Origin: Mycobacterium attenuatum
GTDB taxonomy: Bacteria; Actinomycetota; Actinomycetes; Mycobacteriales; Mycobacteriaceae
NCBI RefSeq assembly: GCF_900566085.1
Contig: NZ_UPHT01000150.1
Coordinates: 1 to 64,000, forward strand
DNA: 64,000 nucleotides
Direction of reading: 5' to 3'
Shown here: positions 33,778-42,526 of the stretch, piece by piece
Numbering within the stretch: the stretch's first letter is position 1
Layout: the number at the start of each line of letters is the position of its first letter
Position numbers and translations under genes: made by a program
Notes under the pieces: model-generated
What the model saw: the letters and a program-made list of their open reading frames with translations, nothing else
The model's database searches: none
What the model was told of the DNA's origin: nothing

Positions 33778-34587
33778 GTGGAGCCAACCGATTCCGAGTC
33801 GCTGCGCCTGCTGACCGACTCGCTGCGAACGACGATGTCCGCGGCGTCCGGGTGCCGCCTCGATGCGGCGCTGGCCAACTTGGGCTGGCTGGATATGCTC
33901 GAAGAAGCGTCTTATTTCGCCACTTCTCTGGTGTTCCGACTACTTGGTGAGACAGGAGCACACGCACCCGTGATCAATGACGTCGTGCTGCATGCGTCCG
34001 GGCGCCCGGGTGGGGGCACCGTGGCATTGCCATTCGCCGGGGGTTCGTGGGTGCTGTGGGAGCGAGGTGACCTTGGGGCGTCGACGCTGGATGACGAGCT
34101 GCCGATACACCGTGTGGCACAATCTGATTCAGTTCCCTCGGTGGCGCTGGCCGCGGGCCGGCGGGCGCTGGGCTGGTGGCTGGTAGGCACCAGCCGGGCG
34201 ATGCTGGCACTGGCCCGCCGGCACGCGCTGGACCGGGCGCAGTTCGGGCGGCCCATCGCTTCCTTCCAGGCCGTCCGGCACCGGTTGGCCGAGGCGCTCG
34301 TCGCCATCGAAGGTGCCGAAGCCACCGTGCAGGCCGCCACCGACGAGCCCGACGAGTTCGCATGCCTGCTGGCCAAAGCCGCAGCCGGCCGGGCCGCACG
34401 GGTCGTCGCGCGTCATTGCCAGCAGGTGCTCGGCGGCATAGGCTTCACCGCCGAACACCAGCTGCATCGCCATGTCAAGCGGTCGCTGGTGCTCGACGGG
34501 CTGCTGGGAAGCTCGCATGAACTCGTGCGGGATGCCGGAGTGTCCCTGCGCACCAACGGTTTTGCCCCCCGGTTGGGTCAGCTTTGA
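33778..34587 (+). CDS. Acyl-CoA dehydrogenase-like small subunit
   Basis: The 269-residue protein starts at GTG 33778 after GGAGGG. It lacks the N-terminal helical and middle-sheet parts of a full-length family member. It keeps the C-terminal helical half: ALARRHALDRAQFGRPIASFQAVRHRLAEAL and QQVLGGIGFTAEHQLHRHVKRS. This is the size and layout of the partner subunit in heterotetrameric dehydrogenases such as the ChsE type. It ends the plus-strand operon and is convergent with an AAA ATPase gene (15-bp gap). Confidence 0.9.
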   Translation: MEPTDSESLRLLTDSLRTTMSAASGCRLDAALANLGWLDMLEEASYFATSLVFRLLGETGAHAPVINDVVLHASGRPGGGTVALPFAGGSWVLWERGDLGASTLDDELPIHRVAQSDSVPSVALAAGRRALGWWLVGTSRAMLALARRHALDRAQFGRPIASFQAVRHRLAEALVAIEGAEATVQAATDEPDEFACLLAKAAAGRAARVVARHCQQVLGGIGFTAEHQLHRHVKRSLVLDGLLGSSHELVRDAGVSLRTNGFAPRLGQL

Positions 34588-34602
34588 AAGGCCGAGTTCG
34601 TA

Positions 34603-35991
34603 TCAGAGGTACATCCCGGCCGGCGCCTGAGCTCGATAGCGACCGTTGCCTACCTCCGCGAGCAGCGTTGCGGTGCTGACGTTTCCGTCGTCTCCGGACA
34701 GCACGGCCCGGCGCACGATTTCGCGGATGTCGCTGCCGCTGGTGTTCTCGGGCAGCGCGGCCACGACCGTGGCGGCTTCGACGGTGCGGCCGCCGGGAAG
34801 GTCGCGGAGCAGCGCCGTCAGGATGCGGGCGGCATCGGCGCGGCTGGGGTAGCCGACTTCGATAACGGAATCGAACCGCCCGGTGCGAATAGCCGCCTTG
34901 TCCAGGGTGGCAGCGTCGTTGGTGGAGGCCAGCGTCAGGATGCGAGCATCGGGTTCAATGTCCATGGCCTGCAACAGCTCCGACAGTCCGGCATCGGTGC
35001 TGGAGCGGTCCCGGCACCACAGGTCGACATCTTCCAGAACGAGCAGCACCGGTCCGCCGAGACGCTGCGCTTCCTCCACGACAGCGGTCAGCAGCTGCGC
35101 ACCGGCCTTCGCCTCGACGTAGATGACGGTGAATTGGCCGACGACTTCCCTGGCGACCACAGCGGTCACCGCCGACTTCCCGGTGCCGGGCGGGCCGCAC
35201 AGCAATACACCGCGCCGCGCGCCGAGGCTGTGTGCGTTAAGGAGGCCGTGACGGTCGCGCACGGCGATCACGCCGAGGTCGACCTCGGCCCACACCTCGT
35301 CTGCGACGATCACGTTCTGACGGGTCGCGGTCGAGGGCAGGTCGATGACCGTCAAGCTCAGCCCGTGTCTATTGGTGGCACGTACCGCGCGGCCCCGGTA
35401 CGGGTTGAGTTCGTTCGCCCGTTCGGCGAGCCGGTCCAAAACCGCGCGAGCCCGGGCCTGGTTGTCGGGAGTCACGTACGCGCTCACTTCGGCTGAGTAC
35501 ATTACGTTTTCACGTGTTTCGATGCGGATGACGCATCCGGCGCCGTCGAGCAGCGTCCCAGCGGGGAAGTGCACACTCAAACACAGGGGGTGACGGTAAC
35601 GTTGCCCGCTGATCTCGGTCTGCGTCCACTTGGGCGGGTGGGCACACTCGCCCGGACCGATCTCGCAGACCTCTGCGTGCTCATCAATCCACTCAGCCAA
35701 CACCAGCGCAGTGGTCAACCGGGCCACCGGATTGAGTTCGCGTTGCTCATCCAGCAAGTGCCCGCAATCGGCCACGCCCAGGCAGCGGGCGGTGAACCGG
35801 TCGGCGTTTTCAGCGCCCTCGCGCTCGGCGACGCCAACCAGCAACTCACCAAGTGCACGTAGCGCCGGACGCACATCCCAGTCCAGACCGTCGAGCCAGG
35901 CGTTGACGTCGGTGATCGGCCGGCGGCACGCATCGGCGCCGCCGGTGGGTCCGGCGGTCAGCTCGACCAGATCGTCATGGGTGAGTTTCAT
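34603..35991 (-). CDS. AAA+ ATPase, orphan
   Basis: This 462-residue protein starts at ATG 35991 (MKLTHDDLVEL). The N-terminal half, about 240 residues, is not recognised. The C-terminal half is a AAA+ domain: Walker A GPPGTGKSAV, Walker B LLVLEDVDLW, sensor-1 LTLASTNDAATLD, Arg finger region AAIRTGRFDSVIEVG and sensor-2 GSDIREIVRRAV. The order fits the FtsH/CDC48-like classic clade of remodelling ATPases. It has no obvious partner gene and is flanked by acyl-CoA dehydrogenase genes. Possible roles are protein remodelling or cofactor loading for nearby oxygenases; no evidence selects one. Confidence 0.88.
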   Translation of the reverse strand: MKLTHDDLVELTAGPTGGADACRRPITDVNAWLDGLDWDVRPALRALGELLVGVAEREGAENADRFTARCLGVADCGHLLDEQRELNPVARLTTALVLAEWIDEHAEVCEIGPGECAHPPKWTQTEISGQRYRHPLCLSVHFPAGTLLDGAGCVIRIETRENVMYSAEVSAYVTPDNQARARAVLDRLAERANELNPYRGRAVRATNRHGLSLTVIDLPSTATRQNVIVADEVWAEVDLGVIAVRDRHGLLNAHSLGARRGVLLCGPPGTGKSAVTAVVAREVVGQFTVIYVEAKAGAQLLTAVVEEAQRLGGPVLLVLEDVDLWCRDRSSTDAGLSELLQAMDIEPDARILTLASTNDAATLDKAAIRTGRFDSVIEVGYPSRADAARILTALLRDLPGGRTVEAATVVAALPENTSGSDIREIVRRAVLSGDDGNVSTATLLAEVGNGRYRAQAPAGMYL

Positions 35992-36216
35992 CGGCTTTCT
36001 GATGGTTGCATTCGAGACAAGGGCAGTTGAACAGGATCGCACCCGTGGCGGGCGGCGGTCAAACGAATTTGCGGCCCAGTCGGATTCGACCGTGGCGCAA
36101 CGTCATCAGGGCCGAGTTGGCTGGCCGGCCTCCGCTGGCCGCCCGCTGAGCCGCGACCACCAATCTCGCGACACAACACGCCGGCGCGGCGTCGTGCCGT
36201 TCACACTCGCAACGGG

Positions 36217-37392
36217 CTAACTGCGCGGCAGACCGAGTATCCGCGCGGCGATGATGTTGCGCTGGATCTCCGAGGTGCCACCGGCGATGGTGCCGGCGAA
36301 GCTGCGCGCATACCGGTCGAACCAGCTGCCGTAGTGGTCGTCGAGGTTCAGCGGCGCGAATGGAGCTGTCACCGAAGGGTGTCGGAGCCCGTCGGCTTCC
36401 GCGGCGCTCAGCGCATCCTCCGAAGCACGCTGCAATGCCTCCGAACCGAGCAGCTTGAGCACCGATTGCGCGGGCACATCTTCGTCGCCGCGCGCGGCCC
36501 GGGCCAGCACCGCAGATCCCAGCAGCCGCATCGCGTGAGTGTCCATCACCAGGGTGGCGTAACGGTCGAGCTGCAGCACATCCGATGGAATGAAATCGAT
36601 TGTCATCTCGCCCAAGAGGTTTGCGTATCCCAGCCAGAGCATGACGCGTTCGTGGCCGAGCGAACCGGTTGCCACCCGCCAGCCCCCGTTGAGCTCTCCT
36701 ACCAAATTTTCGGCCGGTACCCGCACATCGGTGAAGAACACCTCGTTGAACTCGACATCGTTGTGACCGCACACCGACGGAAATGGTCGTCGAAGCACCC
36801 CGGGAGTGCCCGTCGGGATCAGCAATACACTGATTCCCTTGTGTTTTGGCGCGTGGGGCTCGGTACGCACGAAGGTCAGCAACACGTCGGCGTCGTGAGC
36901 GCCCGACGTCCATACCTTCTGTCCGTTAACCACGAAGTGGTCACCGTCGAGCACCGCACGGGTTTTCAGTGACGCCAGATCCGAACCGGCGCCGGGTTCG
37001 CTCATCCCGAGCGACGCTGTCATCTCGGCCCGCAGAATCGGCACGGCCCAGCGCCGCTTCTGCTCCTCAGTTCCGAATGACAGCAAGGATTCGGCGATGA
37101 TCCCCACACCCTGAGGGTTGAAGCTGCGATAAATCCGCCGCCTGGCCAGTTCCTCCGAATACACATACTGCTGCAAGAGCGATGCGTTGCGGCCACCGAA
37201 CTCCGGCGGATTGCCCGGCAGCAGCCACCCATTGTCGAACAGCACCTGCTGCCACCGGCGCGCCCACTCCGGCACATGTGAGCACGACCGGGGCCGCTGC
37301 ATCCCGGCAGCTTCGTCGGGCAGATGATGGTCGAGAAACGCGACGAACTCACGACGAAATGCCTCGACATCGGCATCAAAGGTCAGCTGCAC
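36217..37392 (-). CDS. Acyl-CoA dehydrogenase
   Basis: This is a 391-residue protein. GTG 37392 (MQLTFDADVEAF) has AGGAG upstream and is preferred over a longer ORF. Motifs are SLGMSEPGAGSDLASLKTRA, VNGQKVWTSGAHDADV and TIAGGTSEIQRNIIAARIL, with Gly in place of the catalytic Glu of YEGT. It is divergent from the TetR gene, and a perfect inverted repeat (37444-37458) lies 52 bp upstream of its start. This makes it the most direct target of that regulator. The gap between its 3' end and the ATPase gene holds nothing recognisable. Confidence 0.94.
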   Translation of the reverse strand: MQLTFDADVEAFRREFVAFLDHHLPDEAAGMQRPRSCSHVPEWARRWQQVLFDNGWLLPGNPPEFGGRNASLLQQYVYSEELARRRIYRSFNPQGVGIIAESLLSFGTEEQKRRWAVPILRAEMTASLGMSEPGAGSDLASLKTRAVLDGDHFVVNGQKVWTSGAHDADVLLTFVRTEPHAPKHKGISVLLIPTGTPGVLRRPFPSVCGHNDVEFNEVFFTDVRVPAENLVGELNGGWRVATGSLGHERVMLWLGYANLLGEMTIDFIPSDVLQLDRYATLVMDTHAMRLLGSAVLARAARGDEDVPAQSVLKLLGSEALQRASEDALSAAEADGLRHPSVTAPFAPLNLDDHYGSWFDRYARSFAGTIAGGTSEIQRNIIAARILGLPRS

Positions 37393-37443
37393 GGCACTCC
37401 TGGGCACCCGCTCTCTTGATTGCGCTGCCAAACACGCGGGTGA

Positions 37444-37458
37444 GAGAATAGTATTCTC
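37444..37458. promoter_or_regulatory. TetR operator GAGAAT-AGT-ATTCTC
   Basis: This perfect 6-3-6 inverted repeat lies in the divergent spacer between the acyl-CoA dehydrogenase (start 37392) and the TetR gene (start 37523). That is the classic location for an autoregulatory TetR site. The same box recurs at 28785 and, with one or two changes, at 3727, 11954 and 38288. Confidence 0.75.
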
Positions 37459-37522
37459 GTCACGAGGCAGTTACAATCTCCAAGACATCGTCGACAAGCC
37501 CGTGAGGAGGTCGAGCGCAGCG

Positions 37523-38242
37523 ATGCCACGGCGTTCTCCGGTACAGTCCAACCATGTCTTGTCCCCGCGGCAGTCATCAGAGCCGCCCGTGACCAATGCC
37601 AGCGAAGAGCCGGCCTGGAAGCAGCGCGCCGTCGAACGCTCTATCAAGACCGCGAAATTGCGCGCGGCACAGCGGGTTCAGCGCTTTCTGGACGCCGCGC
37701 AGGCGATCATCATCGAAAAGGGCAGCACTGATTTCACCGTCCAGGAAGTCGTGGACCGATCCCGCCAGTCGTTGCGGAGCTTTTATCTCCAGTTCGACGG
37801 CAAACACGAGCTGCTGCTAGCGCTGTTCGAGGATGCGCTGAGTCGTTCGGCCGATCAGATCCGCGCCGCCACCGAAGGCCATGCCGACCCGCTGGACCGG
37901 CTGAAGGTCGCCGTCGAGCTGCTGTACGAGGCCTCCCGCCCCGACCCCACGGCCCAGCGGCCCCTGTTCACCGACTTTGCGCCACGCTTGCTTGTTACGC
38001 ATCCGGCCGAGGTCAAGGTCGCTCACGCGCCCCTGCTGGCGTTGCTGACCGAGCTGATGGAAGACGCCGGCAAGGCCGGCAAGCTGCGCACCGAAGTCAA
38101 TCCTCGGCGGATGGCCGCTATGACCATGCAAACCGTCATGTTCATCGCGCAGTCCAGCGGCGGCAAGGATGAGGCCACCGCCCATCCGATCACCGCCGAG
38201 GAGGTATGGGACTTCTGTTCACGCGGCTTCGCCGGCGCGTAA
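37523..38242 (+). CDS. TetR family transcriptional regulator
   Basis: The 239-residue protein is started at ATG 37523, with GAGGAGG 12-18 bases upstream; GTG 37502 is an alternative. After a 30-residue basic leader, residues about 45-95 form the helix-turn-helix (AQAIIIEKGSTDFTVQEVVDRSRQSLRSFYLQFDGKHELL). The remainder is a ligand-binding helical domain. It probably binds the GAGAAY-N3-RTTCTC box beside it and at four other promoters in this window, all of catabolic genes. The inducer is likely a CoA-linked intermediate of the pathway (inference). Confidence 0.93.
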   Translation: MPRRSPVQSNHVLSPRQSSEPPVTNASEEPAWKQRAVERSIKTAKLRAAQRVQRFLDAAQAIIIEKGSTDFTVQEVVDRSRQSLRSFYLQFDGKHELLLALFEDALSRSADQIRAATEGHADPLDRLKVAVELLYEASRPDPTAQRPLFTDFAPRLLVTHPAEVKVAHAPLLALLTELMEDAGKAGKLRTEVNPRRMAAMTMQTVMFIAQSSGGKDEATAHPITAEEVWDFCSRGFAGA

Positions 38243-38287
38243 CTGTCCAACGAATATCGCAATCTGGGCTCACCAACCGAACCAGTT

Positions 38288-38302
38288 GAGAACTTGATTC
38301 TC
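38288..38302. promoter_or_regulatory. Candidate TetR operator GAGAAC-TTG-ATTCTC
   Basis: It differs from the perfect box by one base in one arm. It lies about 140 bp upstream of the P450 gene at 38441 and 46 bp after the TetR stop. A further partial copy (AGAATTCTC) follows at 38311-38319, so two regulator dimers may bind. Confidence 0.6.
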
Positions 38303-38440
38303 TTGGATTAAGAATTCTCAATGGCAAAAACGAATCCGGCGTTGACACTCATTGGCCAGTGATGACAGAGTTCAGATGCGGCACGATTCGCGCTCCCGCG
38401 GGGGAACGGGTGAGCGCGTTCCGGCGAGAGGCGATAACCC

Positions 38441-39643
38441 GTGACAGTCACCGCAGATAGCGATGTGTATTTCGATCCGTACGACGTAAAGCTCAACGCC
38501 GACCCCTACCCGATGTTCCGAAGGCTCCGCGACGAGACGCCGCTGTACTACAACGCCCGGCACGACTTCTACGCGCTGAGCAGGTTCGCCGACGTCGAAC
38601 GGGCGATCGTCGACTATCAGACGTTCAGCTCGGCCAGGGGCGCGATCCTGGAAATCATCAAGGCCAACCTCGACATCCCGCCGGGTGTACTGGTATTCGA
38701 GGACCCGCCCATTCACGACGTTCACCGTAAGTTGTTGTCGCGCATGTTCACTCCGCGAAAGATCAGCGATCTCGAGCCGCAGATCCGCGAATTCTGTTCG
38801 CGCAGCTTGGATCCGCTGGTGGGCTCCGGAAAGTTCGATTTCGTTGCCGACCTCGGAGCCCAGATGCCGATGCGAGTCATCGGCATGCTGCTGGGTGTTC
38901 CGGAGGAAGACCAAGAAGCTGCAAGGGATTTCGCCAACGCCCAGCTGCGCACCGAGGCCGGTCAGCCGATGAAGGCATCGACCGACGGCATGGTCAGCGG
39001 CGACTTCTTTGCCCGGTACATCGATTGGCGCGCCGCGCATCCCGCCAACGACATCATGACCGAACTGCTCAACGTCGAGTTCGAAGACGAGACCGGGACG
39101 GTGCGCCGGCTCCGACGCGACGAACTTCTCATCTATGTCAGCGTCGTCTCCGGAGCGGGCAATGAGACCACCACCCGGCTTATCGGCTGGGCGGGAAAGG
39201 TACTGGCCGAACATCCGGATCAGCGGCGTGCGCTGGTCGACGACCCGTCGTTGATTCCGCAGGCCGTCGAGGAATTGTTGCGATATGAGCCGCCTGCTCC
39301 GCACGTGGCCAGGTATGTGACCCGTGACGTCGAGTACTACGGCCAGCAGGTGCCCAAGGGCAGCGTCATGATGATGCTCATCGGAGCTGCCAACCGCGAC
39401 CACCGCCAATTCCCACCTGACGGAGACGTTTTCGATATCCGGCGCGAACCGCGTCAACACCTGACGTTCAGCGTCGGTACCCACTACTGTCTCGGCTCGG
39501 CGCTGGCCCGACTGGAGGGACGGATCGCACTCGAGGAGATCCTGAAGCGATTCCCCGAATGGGATGTCGACCTCAGCCAGGCAAAGCTGTCCCCCACCTC
39601 CACGGTGCGGGGCTGGGAGACCATGCCGGTCGTCATCGGCTGA
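38441..39643 (+). CDS. Cytochrome P450
   Basis: This is a 400-residue P450. GTG 38441 has GAGAGG about nine bases upstream. Motifs are VSGAGNETTTR (I-helix, Asn where Asp/His is common), EELLR (ExxR) and LTFSVGTHYCLGSALARLE (heme Cys loop). No ferredoxin gene adjoins it, so it must draw electrons from one encoded elsewhere. It is followed 23 bp later by a mycofactocin-type SDR, which suggests alcohol formation by the P450 and oxidation by the SDR. Confidence 0.95.
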   Translation: MTVTADSDVYFDPYDVKLNADPYPMFRRLRDETPLYYNARHDFYALSRFADVERAIVDYQTFSSARGAILEIIKANLDIPPGVLVFEDPPIHDVHRKLLSRMFTPRKISDLEPQIREFCSRSLDPLVGSGKFDFVADLGAQMPMRVIGMLLGVPEEDQEAARDFANAQLRTEAGQPMKASTDGMVSGDFFARYIDWRAAHPANDIMTELLNVEFEDETGTVRRLRRDELLIYVSVVSGAGNETTTRLIGWAGKVLAEHPDQRRALVDDPSLIPQAVEELLRYEPPAPHVARYVTRDVEYYGQQVPKGSVMMMLIGAANRDHRQFPPDGDVFDIRREPRQHLTFSVGTHYCLGSALARLEGRIALEEILKRFPEWDVDLSQAKLSPTSTVRGWETMPVVIG

Positions 39644-39666
39644 GTCACTTGAGAAATGAGGTAAAC

Positions 39667-40518
39667 ATGGCCGAAGACCGTCAAGGCCGTGTCGAGGGAA
39701 AGGTCGCCTTCATCACCGGGGCGGCGCGCGGTCAGGGCCGCAGCCACGCGGTGCGATTGGCGCAGGAAGGCGCCGACATCATCGCCATCGACGTGTGCAA
39801 ACCCATCGTGGCCCACACCGCTATCCCACCGTCGACTCCCGAAGACCTGGCGCAGACAGCCGATCTCGTCAAGGGCCTCAACCGCAGAATCTTCACGGCC
39901 GAGGTCGACGTGCGCGACTACGACGCACTCAAAGCCGCGGTGGATACGGGCGTCGAACAATTGGGCCGTCTGGACATCATCGTGGCCAACGCCGGCATCG
40001 GCAACGGCGGCGACACCCTGGACAAGACCACCGAATACGACTGGCAGGAGATGATCGACGTCAATCTGTCGGGTGTGTGGAAGACGGTCAAAGCCGGTGT
40101 GCCGCATGTCCTGGCCGGTGGCAACGGCGGGTCGATCATCCTGACCAGTTCGGTGGGCGGCATGAAGGCCTATCCGCATTGCGGCAACTATGTCGCCGCC
40201 AAGCACGGTGTGGTGGGCCTGATGCGGTCGTTCGCCGTCGAGTTGGGACAGCACATGATTCGGGTCAATTCGGTGCATCCGACGCATGTCAGCACCGCGA
40301 TGATCATGAATGAGGGGACGTGGAAGTTGTTCCGTCCGGACCTGGAGAAGCCGGGTCCCGACGACATGGCCCCGATCTGTCAGATGTTCCACACGCTGCC
40401 GATTCCGTGGGTCGAGGCCGAGGACATCAGCAATGCCGTGCTGTTCCTGGCCTCCGACGAATCCCGGTACATCACCGGTGTCACCCTGCCCGTCGACGCG
40501 GGCGGCTGCCTGAAATAG
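39667..40518 (+). CDS. Mycofactocin-coupled SDR-type alcohol dehydrogenase
   Basis: This 283-residue SDR shows ITGAARGQGRSHAVRLAQEGADIIAID, an insertion of about 30 residues after the second beta strand, VANAGIG, Ser of LTSSVGG, and Tyr/Lys of NYVAAKHG. The insertion, which holds the nicotinamide cofactor tightly, and the GQGRSHA motif mark the family that uses mycofactocin as external electron acceptor in mycobacteria. It would oxidise an alcohol made by the upstream P450. The start is ATG 39667 after GAGG. Confidence 0.92.
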   Translation: MAEDRQGRVEGKVAFITGAARGQGRSHAVRLAQEGADIIAIDVCKPIVAHTAIPPSTPEDLAQTADLVKGLNRRIFTAEVDVRDYDALKAAVDTGVEQLGRLDIIVANAGIGNGGDTLDKTTEYDWQEMIDVNLSGVWKTVKAGVPHVLAGGNGGSIILTSSVGGMKAYPHCGNYVAAKHGVVGLMRSFAVELGQHMIRVNSVHPTHVSTAMIMNEGTWKLFRPDLEKPGPDDMAPICQMFHTLPIPWVEAEDISNAVLFLASDESRYITGVTLPVDAGGCLK

Positions 40519-40529
40519 GGTTCCTTCCC

Positions 40530-41369
40530 ATGGCGGGATCTACCGGATTTGCCGGGCGCGGGGCGGTCATCACCGGGGGGGCGAGCGGCATCGGTTTGGC
40601 CACCGCCACCGAGTTCGCCCGTCGCGGCGCGGCTGTGGTGCTCGCCGACGTCGACCAGCCCGGGCTCGAACAGGCCGTCACGCACCTGCGTGCCGGTGGC
40701 TTCGAGGCGCACGGCGTGATGTGCGACGTCCGCCATCTGCGCGAAGTCACCCATCTCGCCGACGAGGCGTCCCGCCTGCTGGACCGCGTCGACATCGTCT
40801 TCAGCAACGCCGGCATTGTCGTCGCGGGTCCGATCGCCGACATGACGCACGACGACTGGCGCTGGGTGATCGATATCGACCTGTGGGGCTCGATTCATGC
40901 CGTCGAGGCATTTTTGCCGGGTCTGCTCGAACATGGCGGTCATATCGCGTTCACCGCATCCTTCGCCGGGCTGGTGCCCAATGCCGGCCTCGGGGCTTAT
41001 GGCGTCGCCAAGTATGGCGTCGTCAGCCTGGCCGAAACCCTGGCCCGCGAGGTCAAAGACCGCGGAGTCGGCGTTTCGGTGCTGTGCCCCATGGTCGTTG
41101 ACACCAAACTGGTCTCCAACTCCGAACGAATCCGCGGCGCGGATTACGGGTTGTCGTCGACACCGGACGTGACGGGGACGACGGGTTCGCTTCCGGCGCA
41201 AGATGACAGCCTCACCGTCGACGACGTCGCGCGGCTGACGGCCGACGCGATTGCGGCCAACCGCCTTTATGTGCTGCCGCATCAGGCCGCCCGGCCCTCC
41301 ATCCGCCGCAGATTCGAGCGTATCGATCGCACCTTCGACCAGCAGGCCGCCGAGGGTTGGTGCCACTAA
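40530..41369 (+). CDS. Short-chain dehydrogenase/reductase
   Basis: This is a 279-residue classical SDR from ATG 40530, 11 bp after the preceding stop. It has TGGASGIG, SNAGIV, catalytic Ser in FTASFAGLVP, and Tyr/Lys in AYGVAKYG. A C-terminal extension with RPSIRRRFERIDRTFD is typical of a mycobacterial SDR subgroup. It is the third gene of the P450-SDR-SDR operon and likely handles a second alcohol or a keto reduction. Confidence 0.93.
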   Translation: MAGSTGFAGRGAVITGGASGIGLATATEFARRGAAVVLADVDQPGLEQAVTHLRAGGFEAHGVMCDVRHLREVTHLADEASRLLDRVDIVFSNAGIVVAGPIADMTHDDWRWVIDIDLWGSIHAVEAFLPGLLEHGGHIAFTASFAGLVPNAGLGAYGVAKYGVVSLAETLAREVKDRGVGVSVLCPMVVDTKLVSNSERIRGADYGLSSTPDVTGTTGSLPAQDDSLTVDDVARLTADAIAANRLYVLPHQAARPSIRRRFERIDRTFDQQAAEGWCH

Positions 41370-41480
41370 GGCATGCCATCGGCCACAGCAGTCACCGGCC
41401 GAGGGAGACCATGCCATCTGACGGCCATACAGCGACCGGCCTATCTTGACGACCTTGTCGCGTTCGCAGTCCGCTTCTCG

Positions 41481-41540
41481 TGCTTGGACGGCGTCGAGTG
41501 TGCTTCGACGGCGTCCAGCGTGCTTCGACGGCGTCCAGTG
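41481..41540 (+). repeat. Three tandem 20-bp repeats
   Basis: Three contiguous copies of a 20-bp unit (third copy TGCTTCGACGGCGTCCAGTG) differ at one to four positions. They lie in the 344-bp gap between convergent SDR genes (41370-41713), which otherwise contains no gene. The unit is not a multiple of three and shows no internal palindrome. Confidence 0.9.
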
Positions 41541-41713
41541 TGCGGCCAGGGCGGGCAGATCGCGATATTCCCTCCCTACGAGCACGCCCAAAGCCGTCAC
41601 CGCACACTCGATGTGGCGGCAACAACAGTCGACCCGGTGAGCACGCGAGTGTGGGGCATCCGAGGCTGGCACCAGGGCTCGCGCAATGGCTACCGCACCA
41701 CGCCGCAGGTCCG

Positions 41714-42526
41714 TCAGCCCAGCCGGTAGTCGCCGGTCCGTGACCCATGATGCCAGCCACCCGCAGCGTGGGTACCCCCGTCCACGTGCAGCGTCTGGCC
41801 GGTGAGGTAGCTCGACATGTTAGAGGCGAGAAACACAGCTACACTGGCGATTTCGTCGACACGCCCGGGGCGGCCCAGCGGCACTACATTGCCGATGCCG
41901 GTCATCTCCGCGCCACCGGCGAGGAGTTCCAGACCTTCCGTCAGCGTGATGTCCGGTGCTATCGCGTTGACCCGGACGCCGTGCGGTGCCAGCTCCAAAG
42001 CCGCGGTCTTGGTATAGCTGATCACACCGGCTTTGGCCGCCGCATATGCCGCGTAACCGGGTGCGGCGCGCACACCTTCGATCGACGTCAGATTGACGAT
42101 GCTGCCCGGCAATCCAGCGGCCACCAGGCGCCGCGCGATACGCTGCGTGCACAGCAGCACGTGGCCTAGGTTGGCGCGATAGAGTGCATCCCAGCCGTTT
42201 TCGCTGGTCTCAAGCAGCGGCGACGAGAACACGCCACCGGCGTTGTTGACCAAGATGCTCGCCACCCCCAGCTCGGTTTCGGTGCGCTGCAGTGCGGCGT
42301 CGACTTGATTGCCGTCCCGAACATCGGTTGTGATCCCCAGTATTCCGAGGGATTCCGCTGTTTGCATGCACGTTTCGGGGTCGCGCTCCCAAATAGCCAC
42401 CGCAGCACCGAATGCCACCAGGCCCGCGGCGATACCGCGCCCGATTCCCGACCCGCCACCGGTGACCACCGCGACACGGCCGGTGAGCACGATGTCCGAC
42501 GGGCTAATCGCCATGGTGCACTTCAC
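41714..42526 (-). CDS. Short-chain dehydrogenase/reductase
   Basis: This is a 270-residue classical SDR: TGGGSGIGRGIAAG, VNNAGGVFSS, Ser of NLTSIEGV and Tyr/Lys of AYAAAKAG, ending with a His/Gly-rich tail. GTG 42526 overlaps the transferase stop; an internal ATG at 42514 is also possible. It is the last gene of the long minus-strand run from 51575 and is convergent with the SDR at 40530. Likely role: 3-hydroxyacyl-CoA or alcohol oxidation. Confidence 0.92.
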   Translation of the reverse strand: MKCTMAISPSDIVLTGRVAVVTGGGSGIGRGIAAGLVAFGAAVAIWERDPETCMQTAESLGILGITTDVRDGNQVDAALQRTETELGVASILVNNAGGVFSSPLLETSENGWDALYRANLGHVLLCTQRIARRLVAAGLPGSIVNLTSIEGVRAAPGYAAYAAAKAGVISYTKTAALELAPHGVRVNAIAPDITLTEGLELLAGGAEMTGIGNVVPLGRPGRVDEIASVAVFLASNMSSYLTGQTLHVDGGTHAAGGWHHGSRTGDYRLG

